A stretch of DNA of 64,000 nt from Henckelia pumila. Its lineage: Eukaryota; Streptophyta; Magnoliopsida; Lamiales; Gesneriaceae. The notes beneath the pieces are model-generated. The model did not search any database. It saw nothing but the letters and a program-made list of their open reading frames with translations, and was not told where the DNA came from. Position numbers and translations under genes: made by a program. How positions within the stretch are numbered: position 1 is the first letter of the stretch; each line of letters opens with the position of its first letter. Below, in pieces: positions 44,982 to 56,547 of the stretch. The DNA is taken from positions 85,454,151 to 85,518,150 of the forward strand of contig NC_133120.1 in the NCBI RefSeq assembly GCF_033568475.1, written 5' to 3'.

Positions 44982-47900
44982 TGTAACGCCCAGAAATTCG
45001 GCACGTAAATCCGCATGCATAACTAGGGGATTTAATAATTTTAAAATAATGTGAAAATGTGTTAAATTAATTTTATATGTTATTATGTGAATTATATGAT
45101 TTATTAGCATGTTTTAAATATTTGTTCGGCATTTAAATAGGTATGATGTGATTTATGAATTTATTTGAGAAAGTTTACTTTTTGATCGCGTAGGCGGGGC
45201 CGTGGACGGACGAGATGTTATTTTCACCCAAATTCTTTTATGAATTTTTAGGAGCTTTAAAATATTATTTTAAGGTATTTTGTCAAGAAAATTTTAGTAT
45301 TTAATAATATATTTATTTAAGGATTTATGTTTAGCCAAAATAAGTCATTTTAATGACTTTTATTGATCTTTAAAAATCCTTTAATTCTATATTTCGTGAT
45401 TTACTATTATATATCAGATTAGTAGATATTTTTAAAGTTAAAAATCTTATATTTAGGTTATATTATCTACCTAATCAATTTATATTGGTTATTATCCTAT
45501 TTTCTACCTAATCTACCCAATATTAAACCCCAAATTTCTCCTTACCCTACGTCTCTCCCCACTCAGCCGACACCCTTTCTTCCTCACCACCATTCTCACG
45601 ACTTTTGACAGAAAACACTAGCTCTTAGCCGATCTCTTCAAGGTTTTGGTGTTCTTCGTCGTCCCGTCGTCCCGGCGAGCCCGATACGTGTCGATATCAA
45701 CGTTTTGTTCAAATCTTCAACAAGGCACGTTTCGAATCCATTTTTGAACACCATTTAAATCATTATACACTGATTTATGCATAAAATATTGGATGTTGCA
45801 TGTGTATGTGGTTTTAGAATAAAAATCTTCATGTTCATGCCAAGCATTCACGTTTTATTTACATGTTGGCTTATTTATGCATGATTTTGATCCATGGGCT
45901 GTTCGAGGAGCTAACCATCGGTTTAAGGTTCGAGCTAGGGTCCTTAGGGTCGGTTTTGGCTAGGTGGTTCATGGCTGGAAGGGCTGGAGCCATCCTGGAG
46001 TCGGCCATGACAGCAGCTACGCGCGAGCAGTGGCATCTGTTGGGTTTAGGGGGCTTGGCCGAGCCATGCATGGGCTTGGCTCGAGGCAGGCCTGGTCTTG
46101 GGGATGCACTTGGACCCTGGGGTGGTCCAGATGCCGGAGCTCCGGCCTTTGGTGGCCGGAGCTGGTCGGATCATGCAAAGCATTAGGGGCTGTCCAGAAT
46201 ATGGGGCTGCGCAGGTGGTAGGGAGTTAAGGACCCTTGGCCGAGCCATGCACTTCATGGTTCGAACCATGGATGGACCAGGAAGGACCCACAGGACCATG
46301 GGGTGGTCTTGTGGGCGGGGCTCCGGCCAGGGGCGGCCGGAGCAGGGCGGTCTAAGGCTAAAGTGAGGAGCTGCCGCATGGGGTTTAATGTAGGATCGGC
46401 AGTTTCGGGATTCCCGAATCGTGTGTCGCTAGGACGGTGTAGGGATCGGTTCAAGGCGAGGCTTGGTTCGTTGGAACCGCCCAGACGTGGACTACGTCTG
46501 GGCGGTGGAGCTCCGGCCATTCGGCGGCCGGAGCTGGCCGGCAGCAGGCCTCAAAGCCTGCTGCTACACGGCCGTGACCTGCACAATTTTTGTGCAGGTC
46601 ACGTTGGGTATTGTGGAAGTGAGCCGTGGGTTTGGGGTGTTTTTGGGCCGGGCTTGGGTCCTTGGATCCGGGTCCGGTTCGGGTCTAAATTGATGGGTCA
46701 AATAATTTTAGCCGGGTCTAGATTTTTATTATTTGGGCTCGGGTGTTTTTATTTTAATTAAATGAGAGATTAATTAACAATTAATGGGTTTGGGCTTGAT
46801 TAATTAATTAATTGGACTAGTTTAATGGGATTAAATAATTATGAAAGCGAGCCCATTAATTTGTCATGGACCATGTGATCCATGAGAATTATTGGGCCAA
46901 GTGTAGTCGGGTTTAATAATTTTATCGGTCTAGTTTATAATTAATGGTTAAATAATACTTTTATTAATTAAATGTTAAGTTAATTAGTTAATGGACTTAA
47001 AGTATATTTTAAGTTAGCCCATTAGTTTTTCTTGGGCTTGAGGGCCCAAGAAGCTTAATGGGCCAGGTCAGGGTGGGCTTTTGGGTTTTTGGGGCCAGTC
47101 TAAGAATTTTTGAGTTTAAGTCTAGTGGTCAGCAGCTCGAACAAGTCCTTGAAAAAATAAATGTTCGTAAATATATATTTAATTCATGCATGAATTTTTA
47201 TTAGATATATAAGTATTATTTTTTAAGAAAATAAATTAAATATATATTTACGGACAAATTTTCATGAAAATAAAGAAATAATGAGAATTTTAAGTTCATG
47301 CATCATTAAGAATTTTCATGATAAGTTTAAGAGCATGTTATGAAAAAAATATTTTTATGGAACTTGAAGTGAAGGTGGAAAGTGATGTGGTTGGAGGCCG
47401 GGATACCTGGGCCCGGTGACCTTCCTAATGATGTATAAGTATGATGAGCCTATGGATCCAGCTGAGAGGGTTGGTGAAGTGGCAGCACAGAGGTGGAAAC
47501 CCCACCGCCGCGTACGTTGGTTTATAGATTGATCAATCGCTCAGTATGATGCCACCGACATGGATACGACCTGTTGAGAACTAAGAAAATATGATAAGTT
47601 AATTTATGATATTTATGATGATACATGTTATAGTATGATGATTAAATAGTATGATTTTATTTCATGTTTATATTCATAATATTTTAAGAGCATGCACGTA
47701 TAATTATTATTCACGTATTTTATATGATGTGTGCTTGTGTGTGGTTTCATTTTGTTATATAAGGATAGAACGTGCTGAGCCTCTAGGCTCACTAGATTTA
47801 AATGGTGCAGGTGAGCAGAATAATAATGAAGTTAATGTGCTCTCGACTGGCGGCGAGGGCGTATGAGCATCCAGACGGCTAGTACCCGTGACCATCGCTC

Positions 47901-48259
47901 AATTATGAATTTTATGTTGAGACTAGAACATTTATTTCCGCATATGTTTTATTATTAGATTTTTAGTATTTATTTTATAAGTTTGCATGGATTTTTGTCA
48001 AGGAAATATTCTTTAGGAATTTTATTATGGCAATCTTATGAAAGATTATTTAGTAATTAATTTTAAGTATTTAATTGCATGCAAGTACTTTTATTGTATT
48101 TATTGTGTATATGTATTTTAAATTAAGTAAAGTATTTTTTTAAAAAAAAGTACAATATATATATATATGTATGGGCATATATATATTTATATTTATTATT
48201 TTATAGTTAGAGAGTTATTTAAAAAAAAAAAATTTCACTAGAAGTTCTAGGATGTTTCA
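44982..48259 (+). mobile_element. Solo LTR (3278 bp) nested in the copia element
   Basis: It starts TGTAACGCCCAG and ends ...GATGTTTCA, with CATCA on both sides (44977-44981 and 48260-48264). Removing it and one CATCA rejoins the copia reading frame exactly (EDEIRDVGHD|VPRKIQ), which proves the boundaries. It is homologous to the minus-strand solo LTR at 1582-4399. GC-rich open frames at 45863-46761 lie inside and are not genes. Confidence 0.9.
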
Positions 48260-48264
48260 CATCA

Positions 48265-50574
48265 TGTCCAACATCTCGTATTTCATCTTCAAAATCATCC
48301 TGTTCTTCTGTACTCTTGGTAAATTTGCAAGCAAGTTCCTCTCCAAGTTGATAACAGTTGTCCGATGATCTAGACCCTGTCAAAACACACGAATTACTCT
48401 TATCAAATACTTGACATAAATTCTTATCAAATTTAACATAAAGATCATCATCACAAAGTTGACTAATGCTAATAAGATTAGCATTTAATCCTTCAACATG
48501 TAGAACATTGTGAAGCTTAGGCAGTCCTTCTACATTCAAAGTTCCTTTTCCAACAATCTTTCCATTGGCTCCTCCTCCATAAGTCACTTTTCATTTATCC
48601 TGTTCAACATAGTCAGAAAGATACTTCTTCAATCTTGTCATGTGGCGTGAACTGCCACTGTCGAAGTACCAATGACCTGCAACATTAGTTTTCAAGGAAG
48701 TATAAACAACATTACAACTGGATTTAGCTTTTGGTACCCAAACCTTTTTCTCAGTATTTTTCATCCTGGCAGTGTTCTGGTTCAGTGTTGGCAACACTGA
48801 TGGCAACACATGTCTGGTATTCCAGTACATATAGTCATACCTGAGCTTATAACAGTAAGGCTTGATGTGACATTGTTTGTTACAGTAATGACAAACAAAC
48901 TTACGCTTCCTTTGTTTTTTTCTTTGAACAGGAGCTTGTGCCTTCAATGGAATTGGTTTTTCCTTTGGAATTGCAATTGGAACACTAGCAGAGTTACTGT
49001 TTTCTTTAACAAAAACAGTTTGTGACGACTCCCCAACTTCAAACTTGCTATTATGAACTCCTAGACCAGCTCTATCATCTTTTCCCATCATCAGAATTGA
49101 ATCCAACTTGGTCTTGCTTGAATTATACTTTGCGAGAGTTGCATTGGCTCTTCCAAGCTCTTCTTTGACCTTGCCTAGTTCTAAATCCTTCTTGCTCAGA
49201 ACAACTTCAAGTCTAGCCACTGAAGCTTTCAGTTCACTGTTCTCCTTTGTTAAAGCAGAATTTGTCTTGTTCCTTAATATCCAGTCATTATACAATTCTT
49301 CATATATTTTCTGAGCATTATCCCAAGAAAGTTCTACTTCACCAGCTTCCTGATTTGAGTCTCCAGAAACAGATGCATTCAGACACAGTACCTTTTGGTC
49401 AGTGTTGTGACCAAGTGTTGTGACACCTGTGATAACACTGTGTTTCTTCTGCAGCACCAAAACTGAAAGAGCATTGTGAGTCTCTTCTTCTCCTTGTTCT
49501 GTTCCTTCCTCATCTTCATCATCACTTAGGGAAGCACACATTCCTTTGCGAAGTTTGGTTGGGCACTCATTAGCATAGTGACCGAAGCCTGTGCACTTAT
49601 GTCATTTCACAGATTCAAACTTCTTTGAGATATTCAGTGTTTTTCCTTCTTTCTGAAAGTGATTTTGACTCTTTGAAGGGATGGTATTCTATTCTGGTCC
49701 GCATATCCTCAATGGTTTTCCAACAGTAGGAGCATTCAAAACTTTGGGTTTCTGACCAGGTTTCTTATAATCTCTCATTCTCTTCAAGTAGTTACCAAAT
49801 TGTTTGGTAAGAAAGGCGATTGAATCATCTCCTAAGTCAGACTCATTGACTCCCTGTGTCAGATCAACAAAATCATTGTATGAGTCATTAGAAACTTGAA
49901 GTGCAATAGACTTACCTTTGTCCTTTTTTTCCAAAATTCATCTCTAACTCATATGTTCGAAGTGAACTCATCAATTCATCCAATCCCAGAATTGATGTGT
50001 CTTTTGATTCATCAATGACACAAATCTTCATTTGAAATCTTTCCGGTAGTGATCTCAACATTTTGCTCACCAAGCGTTCATTTGAAATAGCATCACCAAG
50101 ATCAATTGCCTCATTCTCGATCTTCCTCAAGCGGCGTTCATAATCATCAATTGTCTCACTCTCTTCCATTCTCAGATTTTCAAACTGAGTAGTGAGAATC
50201 CTTCTTTTGGTTTGACGCACACTATCTGATCCTTCACAGTGCATTTGAAGTTTTTCCCAAGCCTGTTTAGCACATACACAGTTAGTGACCAGTGAAAACA
50301 TATTAGAATCAAGAGAAGTAAATATAGCATTAAGAGCTTTGTTGTTCATATTCGAAGCAGCAGTTTCATCGGCATTCCATTCCGTTTCTGGTTTGAGAAG
50401 AAAATCTCCTTCTCCATCAGTTCTCCTTGGTGGATTCCATCCTTGTAGCACACGTTGTCATGCCTTTTCATCAATCGATTTGATGTAGACACGCATCCTT
50501 ACTTTCCAGATAGAATAGTTGGATCCATCCAAGATTGGAGAGCGTTGAGTAGTTCCTGAATAAGGTATCTCCAT
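48265..50574 (-). pseudogene. Copia gag-protease region
   Basis: Gag starts at ATG 50574 (MEIPYSGTTQ, then LDGSNYSIWK). A TGA near 50459 follows IDEKA. The next segment holds the UBN2-type gag core (LYELxMNF and MLRSLPERFQMK-like motifs). A frameshift near 49930 and a TGA near 49598, replacing the first Cys of one zinc knuckle (HKCTGFGHYANEC), follow. A second knuckle CHYCNKQCHIKPYC is intact. The protease WYFDSGSSRHMT and NGKIVGKGTL segments come next, with a stop at 48591. After GEELACKF the sequence passes directly to the integrase-RT linker (DDFEDEIRDVGHD). The HHCC zinc region and the DDE core of integrase are absent. Confidence 0.85.
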
Positions 50575-50629
50575 TGTGATGTCCTGTCAAACACAAAAAT
50601 AGAATCACACTTAGTATCGTCAAGTGAAT

Positions 50630-50644
50630 GTCTCTGACAACAAT
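50630..50644 (-). other. Degenerate primer-binding site of the copia element
   Basis: The minus strand reads ATTGTTGTCAGAG next to the 5' LTR, versus ATTGGTATCAGAG expected for tRNA-Met priming. Two mismatches. Confidence 0.55.
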
Positions 50645-51427
50645 TGTAAGGTTTGGACAGTATGAAATCACAGAAACACCAAAAAACTTTTCGAGTGTGT
50701 GTTATCTTTCATTGTTGTCAACACTTCACGATAACACTATGCAACAGAATAATTAACTAACAGTAAAAGTAAATAACATGCAGATATTTATGCACAAGTA
50801 CTAAGTACTTGTACTATGCCTCATGGCGAAATAATCACTAAAAAATTAAATCAGTTTACAAAAAACAACTAGTGATTGTTTTACGAAAAATCTACTTTTC
50901 TCAACAGATTGAGAAAATAAAAGACTTCCTAAAAACTAGTAAAAACTAGAATAAAACATCAATATGAAGTTCTAAACCGAAAAACGAAAACCAAAGAAAC
51001 ACTTTCTGAACAACACTTCACTTGTGTGTTCTTCAGTATTTCCAACACTACTCGGCAACACAACGTAGCAGTAGTATCTCTTCAGAAATTCTTCAATGAT
51101 CGAACTTTAATACTCTAGAATTTTTGCAGTACTTTCTCTATGTATTTTGCTCTCTACGTTTCACTCTCTTTTCTCTTGATTGTCGTCTTGTTCTTGTTCA
51201 ATCTGATCGGTCCAAGCACTCCTATAAATAGATCTTCAATATATTTCCATAAATAAGAACCTACAAAGCATGAAAACAATATATCATCAGAATCAAATAT
51301 TTCGAATCAAGATATAACTGATATTACCAATTTTAAAACTTGTTCTAAGAAAGGCAAAACTATAAATATAGAAATTGAATGCAATGAAGAAATAATTTAA
51401 AAGACATGTGCACAACATGTTCTTTCA
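50645..51427 (-). repeat. 5' LTR of the copia element
   Basis: 783 bp, the same length as the other LTR, with the CATAT duplication outside it. Confidence 0.92.
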
Positions 51428-51432
51428 CATAT

Positions 51433-53392
51433 GATTATCTCTTGCTGTTTTGGCTACTAGAAAGGTTTTCTAATCTAGTAGTGTTTAATAAATTACCACC
51501 AATTGGTGCAAACTAACACTGTTAAATATTTTGAAGCGATTCTAGCCGGCTCTGGTTAATATTTATTATAATTGAGTTTGAGTTTAAAATAGATTTGAAA
51601 TTATTCAAACCAAAATCCAAAGTTAATTTTCAATATTTCATTAAACGTTTCAAAATTTAATGTTAATGAGATCCTACACTTTGAGTATTACCCAAATCAT
51701 GTATCCGAAAATTAATATCTCTACACATAAGCATAATTAATAAGATACTGTTGATATAGCAAATCATGAGACATTGGATTTATACCCTTAAAGTAGATTG
51801 AACTCTACCTACTCTACCTATATAAACATATTTTATAATTTAATTATTTTGAAATATTAATTAATAAGCTCATTAACTAATCATGACTTGAGGGACTCGG
51901 TATTCAAATGTGGGTCCAAATCCGTATCAAAAATTCAAAAATATCAAATGAATTAGATGTAAAAACATCAATTTTCATTTTTTATTTTATTTTTTTAATA
52001 AATTGGGTCCCAACCCAAATTCAATGTTTAATGTTTTAAGTTTAGTTAGTTCTCCTCACAAAAAAAAAAAAAACAAGAAAAGATTAAAAGCTTAGATAGT
52101 TTTCCTCACCAAAATGATTGATTTTTTTTTTTTGAAGATGAAAATGAAAATGATTGAATATTTTCCCTGCAACGCTTATAGAACCTTTTTCTTTCGGAAA
52201 AATTAAATTGGACAGCTGTAACTGGGGCCTCGAAATTTATGGTTACTTTATTTTTTTAATTAATTCGTACCCATAAAAATGATATATTCTCCAGTCTGGA
52301 AAAATATTGATACAACCATCCATCTCTTAAGTTTGGTATTCCGTCATTTTTTACCAACAAGAATATAATGTTAGGAAGGTCCTCGACTATTTATTTATTT
52401 TGAACTCAATTAATTCCCCACATCATTAGTCTCAATTCTCAAAGCATAATAAATTTAAAAAAAAAAAAAGAAACGATGGTTGTCACTTTTCCCTATTATA
52501 TTATCCTTATTCAAAATATTTATCAACAAATTTTATTGTTTTTCCTCATAACAACAAATATATACACAATAAACTATAAAGGGTAGCGATAATATAATTT
52601 ATATGATACCGAATGATTCATACGAAAAAATAATTTAGTAGCAAACAAATTAAAGGTGTAATCATTTGTTTCAATCTCGATGCTAAAATAATAATAATAA
52701 TATATATAAGCTAAATAAGACTTCAAATTTATTTATTTTAACAGGAAAAAAACAAACAAAGGGGAGGAAGAGTTGTTAAGTTGATGATGATTGCAATCAT
52801 GTCTTTAAGTCACAATTAGATATGCATGGTCCATCAATTACAGCTTTCTATAACGTATAATAATCCAAAATTTTAACGCCACTAAAGCCATCAAATTGCA
52901 ATTTCCACTTTCTGTCACATCTTTTGTTAAATTATAAGTTTTAATACATAAAACAAATTTAATATTCTATACGTATACCTTATGTTAACTTATTAACATT
53001 AGTCTAATGCACATTATTATACTGTTATTTTTTCCCCTTTTTTCTTTTGTGTGAATATTGAATGATAAAACATTAAATGATTTGTAAGATTAGAGTCATA
53101 ATTCATTTTGTATATCTATATATTATGTATCATATGTCATCTCGTCTCACTAACAAAAAATTAAGAATCATGTGTGTATATAATATAATTCCTCTTTTCT
53201 GATGCAATAAATTTAATTTTCACTTGGAGTACTCAAGTCTTACACAAGAATAAGAAAGAAAAGAAAAAAGTATAGATGAGGCCTCTAATTTCTAAAGATG
53301 TGTATGGTCTACATATATATATGTTTTACACCTTAGAAAATAAAAAACAACAACAATTAATTAATTTCTTTATTATTATTGAATAAAAAAAT
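51433..53392. other. AT-rich intergenic DNA
   Basis: No gene is visible. The last ~200 bases before 53393 would be the 3' UTR region of the RING gene. Poly(A) and poly(T) tracts are frequent. Confidence 0.5.
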
Positions 53393-54412
53393 CTAGGCTT
53401 GTGACTCTGATGTAAGTGGTTGAACTGCATTTCTCCAAGTACTCCTTCCATGTCTGAAAGAAAAGAATGATCTTTTAACTCTGTTGTTGCTGCTGCTGCT
53501 GCAACCCTCGATGCAATGATTAACTTCGCCATTCACCTGCGTTTGCTGCTGTATTATTAATATCTCTTGAACAGCTAAATACAACTGCCTATCGTCTGCC
53601 GAATCCATGGAAAAAGACCTTCTAATGGGTTGAACGGCAAATTGTTCATCTTTCTTCCTATTGTCGATACACTCATCTCCCATGCTCGATACATAGCTGA
53701 ACCTTTTACTACTTTTCTTGAGTAAAATCCCGGGTTCTATCTTTCTTGGTGAAGGGATGATGGATAGGAACTCGCCGGAGCTGAAGTATTGTAATGGAGT
53801 AGTAGCACTTGAAAGGGTGGATCCTATTTCGATCACCACATAATCTTCATCCCTAAAAAGTGAATCACTTGCGTAGGGATTAATTGGATCTCGAGCGGGA
53901 TTTGGAGCAGGAATTACTTGGTAATTCATGATGTCTGCTGGGTTTGTAGTGGCTGAGATGCTGCTTCTGCAAAGAGGACAATTAGCATTGTTCTGAAGCC
54001 AAACATCAATACAATCTATGTGAAATAAATGGCCACAGTTGGGGATGATTCTTAGCTTCTCCCTTTCTTGAAACTCATTCAAACAAACCGCACATTCGAA
54101 AGATTTCGACCTTTCTTTGGTGTCATGACCTGTTTTCTTGAACTGGAAGATTGGGATTGATCTTATCGCAGCCTGGTCGAGTCCCCTGTTCTCGGCCAAA
54201 GCAGAGTAAACCATCGAAGGGTCTTCAACAGGACGTCTTCTGGAGACCGAAAATCGTGCCAACAGATCGATCCGGTGCCAATTCAAGCAACATTTGATCA
54301 CAAAGATGTAGTAGCTAACCAGCAAGAAAGCCGTGGCCAAAATGCCAATGATGGCCACCGCTATAATCGGGAAACCGGGGTGGGACGGATGCAGAGACGG
54401 AGTCGTCTCCAT
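53393..54412 (-). CDS. RING-H2 finger protein of the ATL family (E3 ubiquitin ligase)
   Basis: Intronless, 339 residues, as usual for ATL genes. One hydrophobic segment at about residues 14-40 (FPIIAVAIIGILATAFLLVSYY) anchors it in a membrane. The GLD motif is at 77-79 (NRGLDQAAI). The RING-H2 domain has C107, C110, C126, H128, H131, C134, C145 and C148 with the ATL spacing C-x2-C-x15-C-x-H-x2-H-x2-C-x10-C-x2-C and the Pro-Leu pair before the last Cys. The 190-residue C-terminal tail is Ser-rich with RRSFSMDS and a Gln-rich stretch. It would transfer ubiquitin from an E2 to a membrane-associated target. ATL genes often respond to elicitors or carbon/nitrogen status, but nothing in the sequence shows this here. 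The subfamily looks like the ATL1/ATL16 type; the exact ortholog is not certain. Confidence 0.93.
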   Translation of the reverse strand: METTPSLHPSHPGFPIIAVAIIGILATAFLLVSYYIFVIKCCLNWHRIDLLARFSVSRRRPVEDPSMVYSALAENRGLDQAAIRSIPIFQFKKTGHDTKERSKSFECAVCLNEFQEREKLRIIPNCGHLFHIDCIDVWLQNNANCPLCRSSISATTNPADIMNYQVIPAPNPARDPINPYASDSLFRDEDYVVIEIGSTLSSATTPLQYFSSGEFLSIIPSPRKIEPGILLKKSSKRFSYVSSMGDECIDNRKKDEQFAVQPIRRSFSMDSADDRQLYLAVQEILIIQQQTQVNGEVNHCIEGCSSSSNNRVKRSFFSFRHGRSTWRNAVQPLTSESQA

Positions 54413-54800
54413 TGAAGAAATTAAAATTGAAATCTAGATCAACTTAAAGAACATATATGGTGTCTTCCCTTTAACATTCATTAATGAATGGGGGAAGCTA
54501 AGGTTGTCTCGTTTCAAGAGATTAGGAGAGCTGAGGGTGATAGAATTAAAGAGTGTGGTACCGTGAGGAGATTTTTTTTTTTTTTTTTAAAAAATAAATG
54601 GAGCATAGAAAATGCTCAAACGAATAGCAATATGGATGGAGGAAGAAGGTTGTGGGGGAGGGACCAATTTGAGAAAATTTAGGTGGGATTTAATGCTTTG
54701 TACAATGGAAGAAGACAAGATAGTTTGGATGTGAGTGCTTATGTTATGTAATTTGGGGTTTGGGTGGGGGCAAGAATTTTACTATGCAAAGTAGGTGAAT
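54413..54800. other. Upstream region of the RING gene
   Basis: Non-coding. A TATATG near 54455 could serve as a weak TATA box for the minus-strand gene. The open frame at 54488-54682 is low complexity. Confidence 0.35.
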
Positions 54801-54814
54801 ATAGCGTGTAAAAT

Positions 54815-55135
54815 TTGACTATTCGAACTCGAGCTCGATCGAATAATTATTTTTGTATTCGAGTTCGAGCTCGACTATAGTTCGCAAGCTCGAAAATAAA
54901 ATAAATAAATAAATAAATAATATATGAATAAATAAATAAATAAATAAAATATTATATTTATATTATATTATATATATATACATATATGATCGAGTAGCTC
55001 GCGCATTGAAAGTTCGAGCTCGAGCTCGATATGTGTTCGAGCTACTCGAGCTTGAGCTCGGTCAAATCGAGTTCGAGTCGAGTTTTGACCGAGCTACTCG
55101 CAAGCTGCTCACGAATAGCTCGGCTCGTTTGTACT
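54815..55135. repeat. Dispersed palindromic 'TTCGAGCTCGAGCTCG' repeats
   Basis: Many copies of GAGCTCGA and GTTCGAGCT occur on both sides of an A/T tract (54900-54980), giving a large imperfect hairpin of the kind seen in degraded foldback transposons. No coding sequence. Confidence 0.55.
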
Positions 55136-56156
55136 CCTACCGTATATATTCGATAAAGAAAATTATTTGGTTGGGTAGAAATTCATTTTATATATATGTT
55201 ACTAGATCAGCACTTGCCCTCGTGTAAAAAAAAAAAAAAAAAAAGTTTTTGGTTAACTTGGTTGGCTAGAAACTCATTATATATATATATATTAAGTATA
55301 ATTTCTTATTAGGAAAGGTTTAGACAATTTCATGCAATGTGTCCGAATTTAACTATTATGAGTGGACAAAGGGTGGACACTCCAAAGCTAAGGTTGCTGA
55401 CAAATTAAATGAAGGTAATTTTATGTTGGTTGGAGTTGGACTATCATGAGATTCGTTGCGCTTTGCCATATGTTATTATTTTTTTATATTCATTATATTC
55501 GATACAACAAGTATTAATTAATTATATGGCATTTCAAATATTTTATTCATATATGTATATGTTTTGAGATCAACAAATATTGTATATCATATAATTTGTA
55601 ATTTTCAGTTGACGTTTATCAGCTATTTCATACTTGCTTACTGGTGTGGGTAAAAATCAGGGGTGGTTTTTTGGTATACCTTACTAAAAATATTGGTATG
55701 AAAAAAATTCATACCGATATCGATAGTAAAATTCTAAAACTTTGGTACGAAAAAAATCCATATTGATACAGTATAAATATCGAAAAAAAAATTCGGTATA
55801 CCGAAAAAATGTCTATATATCGAAAAAATTTTGGTACAATATGCCAAAATTCTGATATTTCGGTACGATATGTTAGCCCTAAACAAGATGAGCTTGTCTA
55901 TGCTGCCATTCGGGGGCAGTGCTCGAAAGACAATCAAACGGCCCCAGGCCCTTTTGCACATCACATGCGGTTGAATCTGGCAAACCGGATAGTACTGGTC
56001 TGCCGGCATAAACTTTCCCGGGCAAGATCTTGCACATAATATTTCTGAGGTCGTACCTACGATTATAGGAGCTAGGCATTAGCTGTTATAAGTTGCTGGG
56101 TTTTTTTTAAAAATATATATATATAATTTTGAATGCTAATATAATAAATACCCTAT
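55136..56156. other. Intergenic DNA with a 'ggtataccgaaa' repeat and an unidentified GC-richer piece
   Basis: 55670-55880 contains repeated 'ggtat(g/a)...ataccgat' and 'ttcggtat' blocks typical of decayed plant transposons. 55885-56080 is suddenly GC-richer ('ccattcgggggcagtgctcgaaagac') and matches nothing I know. Confidence 0.35.
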
Positions 56157-56547
56157 GGAACTGTTTGACTCAAGTATAAATAGTCAATGTATAACTTATC
56201 ATATCCAATCACTCGTTCTTCTCATCATATTATTTATTTATATATTAATTATTTATTTACATCAATCAAATCATTAATCATTTATCTTATATCAATCAAA
56301 TCATTAAATTTAAATTACTATATTACCCCTATAAATAATATTATTCATATTTTATTTATTTTTAAAAAGACAAAATAGTAATTTATCATTCTTATATAAA
56401 ATTTAATCAATCAAATCAAAATCAAATCAACTATAATTTATCAATCAAATCAATTATTTTATTAACTATCATTTTTTATTTATTTTTTATTACATCTTAT
56501 TATTTATCCAGATATTATTTATCATATCACACGAACCAAACAGTACC
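56157..56547. mobile_element. Tourist-like MITE (391 bp)
   Basis: The termini GGAACTGTTTG and CAAACAGTACC are inverted repeats, with TAT on both sides (56154-56156 and 56548-56550). The interior 'aatcatttaaatttaaattac' and 'caatcaaatcaa' blocks match the element at 59705-60071. Confidence 0.7.

Larger units (their letters stand above)
39522..51427 (-). mobile_element. Ty1/copia retrotransposon (Sirevirus-like), nested and decayed
   Basis: Two 783-bp LTRs (39522-40304 and 50645-51427) bounded by TG/CA are flanked by the 5-bp duplication CATAT (39517-39521 and 51428-51432). Order on the minus strand: LTR, degenerate tRNA-Met primer site, gag, protease, [integrase missing], RT, RNase H, extra ORF, polypurine tract, LTR. 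Reverse transcriptase features ([23 protein letters not shown]) are of the SIRE type. The LTRs show about 19 differences in the first ~440 aligned bases by eye, so the insertion is not very recent. A 3278-bp solo LTR interrupts it. Confidence 0.92.

Noticed and set aside
45863-46761. GC-rich overlapping open frames (up to 152 aa) on both strands
   Set aside because: They lie inside the nested solo LTR, with no domain; open frames are expected in GC-rich DNA with few stops.
53326-53532. Second minus-strand frame overlapping the RING gene's 3' end
   Set aside because: Out of frame with the RING protein, low complexity, no domain.
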